35,549 nucleotides of DNA from an uncultured Gammaproteobacteria bacterium (lineage in GTDB: Bacteria > Pseudomonadota > Gammaproteobacteria > Berkiellales > Berkiellaceae): positions 1 through 35,549 of the forward strand of contig CADEEZ010000020.1 in assembly GCA_902826485.1 (NCBI GenBank), in the 5' to 3' direction. Position numbers and translations under genes: made by a program. Each line of letters starts with the position of its first letter. Position 1 is the first letter of the stretch. Below the pieces are notes generated by a model. It did no database searches. It was not told where the DNA came from and worked only from the letters and a program-made list of their open reading frames with translations. This document shows positions 1-9,200 of the stretch, piece by piece.

Positions 1-217
1 CTCAGCTACGCTTCGTTGCGGTAGAAGGGATAAAGCCATATCGAGCCATTTTTTTTGAACCATCAGAAACACCCTATATTCCCATTCCCACCCCCTAAAA
101 GCCCCATATATATAGCGTATTTACGACCTATCAGCAAAGTTGGCCAAGGGTACAGCGACCCTTTTGTACAATATAGAAGTGTTGATAAGCATGCTTAAAT
201 TAGTTTAAGACTCAATA

Positions 218-244
218 GGTTTAGGCAAGTATTGCCCTAAAACC
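218..244 (+). promoter_or_regulatory. Imperfect hairpin in the leader of the giant adhesin gene
   Basis: The arm at 218-228 (GGTTTAGGCAA) pairs with 232-244 (TTGCCCTAAAACC) around a 3-nt loop, with two single-base bulges. It ends 22 nt before the Shine-Dalgarno sequence at 266-269. It could be a 5' UTR structure or an operator. No convincing -35/-10 pair was found in 1-217. The extreme left end (1-40) also has weak dyad symmetry and may be the tail of a repeat outside the window. Confidence 0.35.
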
Positions 245-275
245 ATGTAACTACAACGAATAATTGGAGTTGGGT

Positions 276-3200
276 ATGGCAGTAGAAAAACAAGTCATCG
301 CTAAAGTAAAAAACATCGAAGGTGAAGTTGTTGCCATTAGCCCGGATGGAAGCAAGCGAGTTTTGATAGCAGGGGATTTCATCTATTCAGATGAAATGAT
401 TGATACGTCAAAAGGCAAGGTGTTTTTAGTTCAAGATGGCGATATTGTATTACAAACTGATATTGCCGCAATCTTAAGTCAAGGTGAGCTCTCTCCAGAA
501 GAAAAAGCCAAAATTGATAAAATCTTAAAAGACCTAAATGCCGATGATAAGGATATGTTGGCCAAAATCGCAAAAGAACAGCTAACAGCGGCTTCAGGCG
601 AAGCCGGACAAGATAAACATGAACCCCCCGTGTATATTCCACATAATCCCGGCCAAGATCCCGGTGTACATTCTCAACCCCAAGTACTGATTAGTTTTGG
701 CCCCCCTCCAGATGCGGTTAAAACCTATTTTACAGACGATACCCCAGAACAATTTCTTCCCCCCGTAATTACGATTAACCCCATAGAAGTAAGGGCCACT
801 ACATTAAATCAACTTGCCAATCCTAACGATCCTGATTCAGTGGCGGATTATTTTGGTGTATTAGGGCAAAACAATAATATCGTTAAACAAGATCTGAGTT
901 TGGGTTTAGATGTATTGCTCCATTCGCACCCCGATGCCGTGTTTGCAGTCACAGTCACAGGAAATATTGCCGATTATCTTGTTTCCCCTTTAGAATTTCC
1001 TTCGCCCATTATTTTGCCTTTTGGTTTAGGCATGCAACCTTGGAAAGTTGTCCCCGGAGATGTGCCCAATACAATTTCTTATTTATATCGTAAAGAAGAT
1101 TTAAATTTACTCAAAGCCATGGAAAGCAAGCAAGACTTAATTGATGCTGCAGATGAACATATTCAGCATATTCACGAAGTAAAAACCTTAATAGAACAAC
1201 AAATTTCTGGCATTTCGAATTTATCTTTAGATAAATTTGAAATTAAAGCCAATTTAAATGTGAGTTTTACTTTTTTTGATAATTTAAAAAATCAACTCCA
1301 ATTAGAAATTGGTCAGCTTAATGCGCAAAAAGTAATCGCCAATGCAAATTTAACTGCTTGGGAAAATACAAATCATAATTTTGGCATCCCATTAGGCACA
1401 ATATCTAATGCGGCAGCGATTATGGCATTAGAAGCAAACTGGAAAGTACTAGGGGGCTCCCCAGAAACCATCCCAGAATTACTAGAAAGTTTATACTCAC
1501 AAAGAGGAGTTTTTGAACACGACATTAATCATCTTGATACACAAATTTTGGCCGATCAAACTTTATTAGATGGCATTGTACAAGATGTGATTACGCCTTT
1601 ATTACTTTTAACTAATTTTAATCCTATAGACGATGCTGATTTTAAACAAGCATTAATGAAAGCAAGTGAAGAATTAGATAAACAAGATCTGTTAGCACAA
1701 GGCTATAAAAATGCGTTGGTAAACAGCTTAGACAGTTTTGATTTGGTGCTAAGAACAGGTTTAGCCAATGATGCCGACTTTGCGTTTAAATCACAAGTAT
1801 TATTAGTCGATGATATCAACGCCGTTAATCCTGTTATTATTGGCGATTTATTTGAACAAAATGGCAGTTTAGTCAACGTCGATGCTTTAGCAAGTGGTCT
1901 AAAAGTTGAATTAAATGGCGATTTGTCTCACGATCAAATTTTAACGATATCTAGCGTATTTAATGCTATTACCACTAAATTAATCTTTAATTTAGATTTA
2001 AAATTTGCCAATCCTTCTGCAGATGAAAATATTCACATTGAGTTTCCGGGCGTACCAGGGTTGAATTTGAGTGTGACCACCCTGAATTTTCCCTTTGTGC
2101 TCTTTAACCCAAATATTGATCAATCAGGTCAATGGGTATTACACCCTGATAACAGCGTCACTTTAGATTTACCTTCAGCTTCTCCAAATTATGTCTCTCG
2201 CCCTAGTATTGTAGATACATTAGAATTAAGCTTTCCAACGTCGTTGTTAAAAAATGTAGAGCTGAATAACTTTAATTTTAAAATTTTAATTAATAGCCAA
2301 GTGATACCCATAGGCGATAATGAAGCAGATTTAAGTAATAATACATTACATCAAGAATTTAATTTTGAGGTGGGGGATTTACCTGGTCGCGGCATTTATT
2401 TTGTTGAAAGTGTAAGCCAAGCTGATGCTTTAGCTAATGTTGAAAAACATGCTATTGTAGATATTAAACCTTTATTAGATAACATATCAGTGTATTTAGA
2501 TATTTTAAGTGGCCCTGCTGAAACCAATTTTTTAAATAATACGCGAATTGAATTTAAATTCTTTAACGTCGATCCTTTAGAACCTCCAAAAGTTTTATTT
2601 AATGATGGCGTTGTCCATAGTTATGATTTTGTGAAAGTGGGCGATAGTTGGGTTTTAACAGGCCAAGCCCTTAAAGATTATATAGACGCGTGGAATGCTG
2701 CAACGCCTCCAAATAAAGCCTACTATGAACAACCTGTTATTATTGGCGCACCTTATGGGGCAGAAGATATTTTAATTAGAGTGTTTGGATTAATTAATGG
2801 TGCCAATGAAGTCGTTGTGCAAGATATTGTGCCTTTAATCATAGATGCCGTCGCACAAGAAATCACCGCTGATGACGTAGATTTAAGTAATGTCGTATTA
2901 AATGTTGATTTTACTAAATTTAATTTAAAAGTAAACATCGTCGCCCCCGATGGTGACGGTTCTGAATCTAGATTGGTTGATATTAATTTAACCGACGTTT
3001 TCAATTACACCTCAGATGTCCCTCTCGGCTTTAATCCAAACTGGACCGTATTCACTAATAATGGTGTATGGACAATCGATACCGTTTCTGTACCCGGAGA
3101 GATTCATTTAAAAGGCAATATAGCCGGCGCCTCAGGCACAGTATCTTCTGAACTAATATTAGGTTTTAGCACGGCGACCTTAGAATATTTGCCTAAAAAT

Positions 3201-6200
3201 ATTAACGGAAATTATGAAATTGAGATTGGCAGCTCGACTTTTGATACGCCCTTACCCGGAGAAAACTTAGCAGGCGTTATTTCAAAAGAAATTTTAGACA
3301 GTAATGAACAAGATTTTAATCTAACAGATGACCAAGCTGGGCCTGTATACTTAAAATCAGGCACCACAGTTGAAGTGCCTGCATCCATTGTACTTCGGAA
3401 AGAAGCGCAAGTAGATGTGGCTGATTTAACACCCGGAATTGATGCGTATAGCATAGATATTTCTAAAGCTTTAGTGGATTTATATTCAAGTTTAGATGCG
3501 GCTGGTAAAGTAATATTAAACTCGGGTGTGATTCCTTTACCCGGCACGAATGCCAGTATAGATGCTTTAATATTAAACACCAAAATATTATTTTTAGAAA
3601 ACAACATCGAAAGTGCCCAGTTTACGATTGCCGGTAATGCGCTATTTAATAAATTACACGATTATATTACAGCCGCTCCTGTTGACCAAGCCGCTTTAGG
3701 TAAAATATTATATTATGTGGGTCAATATGATGCAGAAAGTAATGATGTTCAAGTATTATTGACCGACGCAGGCAATGTTCCCATCATTATTTATCCCGAC
3801 TTAGTCGGTGGTGAAATATTACCCGAAAAAACCGTTATATTTGATGCCGTAGGCAGTGGTACAGAAATTCCTAATATGGCTGCCATTGGGGTGGTATTAG
3901 GGTTCCCCACTTCAACACTCAATTTAACTTTTGATGTGGATGCCAAAGATATTACCACAGAAAAAGTTGAAATTATCATTAATTTACCCAACGCACCTGA
4001 TCCCGCTTTTTTGAAAGATTTTGCCCCTCCCGGGTTAGTATTCGGATGGACACTCGATCCTCTCAGTGATCCAGCGTGGACACTAACCGGCAATGTCCTA
4101 AAAGGCACGTTTGATTTATCTACTTTGTTAACACTAAATGTCGCTAGCTCACTTGCACTTCATTTTAATACCGTGGTTTTAACCAATTTAGACTCCACTG
4201 TCTCAGGTTCAAATATTTTTAATTTTGGGTATGCTATTCATACGATTGATAGCGATGCACCTAATAATTACATTGTATCTGACAACCAATCTCCTGATAT
4301 CACAGGGTCATTTGCTATTGATGTAGGCAATTTAGCCGGTATATATTTAATCAAAGAATTAGACAATACTAATTTTGATGCAGCAGATGCCGTATTGCCA
4401 GCAAACAATCAAGCATTATTAGTGCCAATTAATGATGTGATGGTTCAACTATTTAATAAAATTAATGATGCAAGCTATGACGATCAAGTAGAATTGGCTT
4501 TGTTTTTTGCTTCAAGCAAGATAACCGTTGAAATTTCTCCCTCTACTTTACCGATTACTGAAGAAAACTTACCCAGAGTAGGGTTAAATGATCCCAATGA
4601 AATTATTTTACCAGCCAATGCGACAGGTGAAGACAGATTAATAGATGTAGACAATGTTACCCCTGGCACCACGATTATTTCTGGGCTTTTATTAAGAGAA
4701 ATATACGATGCGTGGGTGGCTTCAAATACCGATGTTGCTTTAAGAACAGTCCCTGAAATTGCTATTTTCGGTGGACCATTTTATGATAATGACTTTAAAT
4801 TAAAAGTAAGTGCAACCATTGGCGATATTTTAAGCCCGCTTAATAATCAAACTTTAGATGTTTTCAATGAAACAACGATTGTTGTTGATGCCACAGCTTG
4901 GGGTGTTGAAGTCATTAATTCTATACCACAATTTTTTGTAAAACCAGATTTAGATTGGGTAATAGACGCAAGTGGATTTTTAACAGGGTATGTAGATGTT
5001 ACTTATACTTTTGATGCCAAATTCTTAGATTTAACTGGGTTAGAATTCCATCAAGCCATATTAGATTTAAGTTTAATGCCAAGTGTTGATCAAACTTCTA
5101 TGCAAATTGTAGGTCAAACTGGCACTGATGTAGCTTGGTCTAAACCTGTTGCGGGTGTGGGTATTTTTACCAGTGATGCTATGTTTAGTTCGACTTTGAA
5201 TCCAGATATGGTCGGTTCTGTTACTATTCGTTTCAATGGTGCAACTTTACCTGCTGATTTCTTTGATAATTATGGCTTAAAAACAGTTGGCTTAAATGCG
5301 GTATTTAAAATTGTTTCGACTATTGTGCCTGTTGACCAAGAATTTATTACTTCAGACAATCAAACCACCAGTACTTTTAATTCTCCTTTGGTGGCGATTA
5401 GTAACGGTGTAGATGAACAAGGGGCTTTAAATGTCATTCCTCAAATACCCACTAATTTGGTTGTGGTGCCAAGTTTAAATACAACAGTTGATTTCGAAGC
5501 AGTTTTCATTCAATTACAAAACTTATATGTTATCAATGGCATTGTTACTAATTCTACCAATATTAAAGCAAGTTCTGTTACCATTGAAACCAGTGGTATT
5601 CCCGTAACCAAAGAAATACCCGATGTCTATTTTAATAATGTATTACAAGATGTGTTTAATCCTTCTCCCGTAGATAATGCTGCAGGCAAATTATTTAGTC
5701 AAGGTGGTTTATCATCGGGGATTACTTATACCTTAACTGGCGATGAATTATTACAAGTCTTTACCGCTTGGTTAAATGGTGGAGATGCGCATGTTAGAGT
5801 GCAATCAGGCATCTATAATTCATATCCATTTAGTGTCAGTGCTGATGGCGTTGTGATTCAAGCAAATCTTATCCCATTAAAAGTCGTTGGCCAAGTGGAT
5901 ACCTTGGTTAGAGTCGATGCTTCAGCAGAAGGGTTTGTGAACAATACCATGGCGATTGATAGTAAGGTGGCATTTGAAGCCAATGAAGACACCGGTGTGC
6001 TAACTGGTAATGCGATTGTTGAAGTGATATTAAAAGGCCAATTGACGGATATTGATGGCTCAGAAACTTACCGTCTTGAAATTCAATTACCCAATGCAGT
6101 AGGTAACCAATTTAGTTTATATACAGGTGGCCCAGCATTTGAATTACACTGGGTATCGTTAGGCGGTGGAAAATTTGCGGCAGACATTAATTTAACGGCT

Positions 6201-9200
6201 GCTTCTAATGAACCTGGCTTTGTTTCCCCCTTATTCTTCTCCAATGCAGCAACAGGTGAGTTTGACACCAGCTTTAAATTATTAATTGATAGTGACGATT
6301 TAGCAGGTTTAACCGGTGGTCAAATTCAATTAGTGGGTGTTTTAAGTGCTCATGATAATCAATCGGTTGCAACCGGCTCTACACTTACGAGCCCATTTAC
6401 TGAAATTACAGCAGTCAATAATAATTATGCGATTACTTTGCCACAAGTTAATGACAGTAATCAAGTTAGTACCACAAAAGTAAATGAGTTAATTTGGGAT
6501 CAAGAAATTGTTAAATTAGCTTTGCAAAATGTCAATTATGATCAATTATTACCTATTCCAATTTTTAAAGAATTTATTGAAGCATTTAAAATAGCTGTAG
6601 ACACAGAAGTTTTATTCTTAAATTCAGATAGTTTAATTGGCCGAACCTTTACTTTACAATTAGATATGATCGGCAATAATGTCGCTTGGGGAGATACTCA
6701 AGGCTATATTGCCTTATACAATAATGGCGTCAACACCATTATTCCTATTGACTTAGACATATCTCATCCTACAGCTTTAACAACAAGATACACGGCTGAT
6801 ATAGACGGCCAATATCTAAAAGCCATTTATGATGCCTATTTTAATACAGGCACCTTTAGTGAAGATGACATCAATTATTTAACCAATATATTTGTAGCAC
6901 TTCCTACTGGATTTAACTTAAATGATTTTACTGCGGCCAGCTTAACCCATATTAAAACGGGCACCACTGATGTCCCCAATATGTCTATCACTTTTGATCC
7001 AGATTTGGTCGGGTTACCCGCTAATCCTGCTCCTACTTTTGATTCTACTGCGGTAGATAAACAAGCTATCACAATATCGATTGAAGCAGCATTAGATTAT
7101 TTATACACTCAATTGGTTTCTGGCAATTCAGTCGATAGCAGTCGGTTGGCAGATAGCAGCATCGTAGTAAACTTGAAAGGCGTTGATGCGGCCAATAGCT
7201 TAGTTTATATGGCTGACCCTAATGGTGGTGTTCCCGCTCCAGACCCCAGTCAAGTAGGCATTTCACCTAACGCGAACAATGCCTTTATTGCAGGTTCCGG
7301 AGATATTAATTCTTGGAGTATCACAGGCACAGATTTAGTACAATTGTTTACCGAACGTTTTGGCAGTACACCTAGCAACATTAATCCTGCTGATTTGCCT
7401 GATGTGGGTATTATGGGCCAAATGTTTTTGGGCAATGACTTATCAGTTTCTATGGATGTTCTTTTAAGTAATTCGCCTTCACCAACAACCACTCAAAATA
7501 TTATTCCCGAAACGTTATATATTGTCGACGATTCTAGTCATGGAGCCTTAGTCAATCGCATATATGATGAAGGCTTAAGCTTAGAAACAGTGGTAACCTA
7601 TCAAGCAGATTCCAACCAAGACGATCAGTTTGATGGCCCTGAAACCACAGGTGGCTTAATCGGAACAGTTAAAATAGAATTTAAAGTTGATGCTGGCATT
7701 TTAGATGTGAGCAGTGGTGAACAACATTATTTAGTCATTGAGATGTTCCCCTCTAACTTAATAGGAAATGATCCTTTAAATTTACCTGAAATCAATGTGA
7801 GTAACGCCGATTCTAATCAATTACAATGGGTAGAATTCGAAACGCTTCAAGGATCCATATTTATCGCCAAAGTACCCGCAGGAACGCAACATATTGATGC
7901 ATTGCAAAGTATATTCACTGTCGAAATGAGTATTGAAGATTTAAGAGCGAAGGGGTATGTAATAGATAAAGATCCGGGTCAGTCTGATATATATTACAGT
8001 TCTTTAAACCAATTAGCCGTTAATTTTAGTACCGATATCAAATTATATTCGACGTTAGATATGAATTATATTATCAATGGTTACAATACAGGCTCGTTGA
8101 ATACGGTGTCTGGCGCAGATGGTTTACCAGGCAATAATTCACTTGTAAATGATAAAGCCAATCAACCTTTACTCTTTAATTATTCTTCAGTGCCTGTTGC
8201 CACCGCGGATGATTTAACTAATATTAACACCACAAATACTTTCTACTTTAATATAGCATTAGTATTAAATGCGATTCACGATAGACTAGAATTTTTAGGT
8301 CAAATCTCTAATGATGATATTGTTAAAGAAAGTAGCATCACTATCACCTTAATTGGTAAAAATGGGGTTTCTCCCACTTTAGCAGGAGATGCCGATTTAC
8401 CTGATGGCGTAGGTGGCACAAAACTTAGCACTTTATTAGAAAATGGCCCTACTTATACATTAGATTCTGACAATATGTTAGCGTATTACAATTTATGGAA
8501 CAGCCAAACGACTACACCTGCTGAAAAGCTTTTATTAGAAAATTGGTTTTTCCCTCCTGAAGTAGGCAACGATCGTGATTTTAGTGTTCAAATTGATTAT
8601 GTAGTAGGCGGATATCAAAATATCGTGCCCATCGAAGAAAATTTATTAGAACCTCATTTGGTGATAGTAAGAGCAGTTGCAGATTCAACCGTTGATTCTG
8701 CTAGTTTAGATGGCTTACAGCCTATTGTGCATACTGGTGCAGTACCGGCTTTACCAGGAGAACCAGCTCCTGCCAATAGTGCTTTTGATTTTAATGCAGC
8801 AGAAGCCGCCAGATTTGTTACACAATTACATGTCAACATTCAATTTGGTGAACCTAATCCTAATGTGATTAGATTAGTTGAAATTTTTATGCCAAAAGCA
8901 GGATCAAATCCCGATAATTCTACAGGTAATATCGATTTAGGTTGGAAAGTTGTACCCGGTGCCGATAATGGTTGGCAAATTGATGAAAATTATAGTGCAA
9001 CACAAGTTAAATTGTATAAATTATTTGAACCAGGGGCGGTTATTCCTCCCGACGCGACTGGCAACATTGACGAATATTTAGACTTGTCATTTTTAATGAC
9101 AGGAGTAGGAGGCTTTGATTTAAGAAATGTTGGTCAATCTGCCATTTTACAATATATGGGTTTAAGCTACCAAGTCACAACAATTACACAAAACGTAGAC

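Noticed and set aside
264-275. TTG at 264 as start of the giant adhesin
   Set aside because: It would place the Shine-Dalgarno GGAG inside the coding sequence; ATG 276 gives MAVEK, also found at the start of the next gene.
379-8839. Several minus-strand open frames of 60-130 codons inside the giant adhesin gene
   Set aside because: They are antisense shadows of a strongly coding plus-strand frame, with no ribosome-binding sites or recognisable domains.
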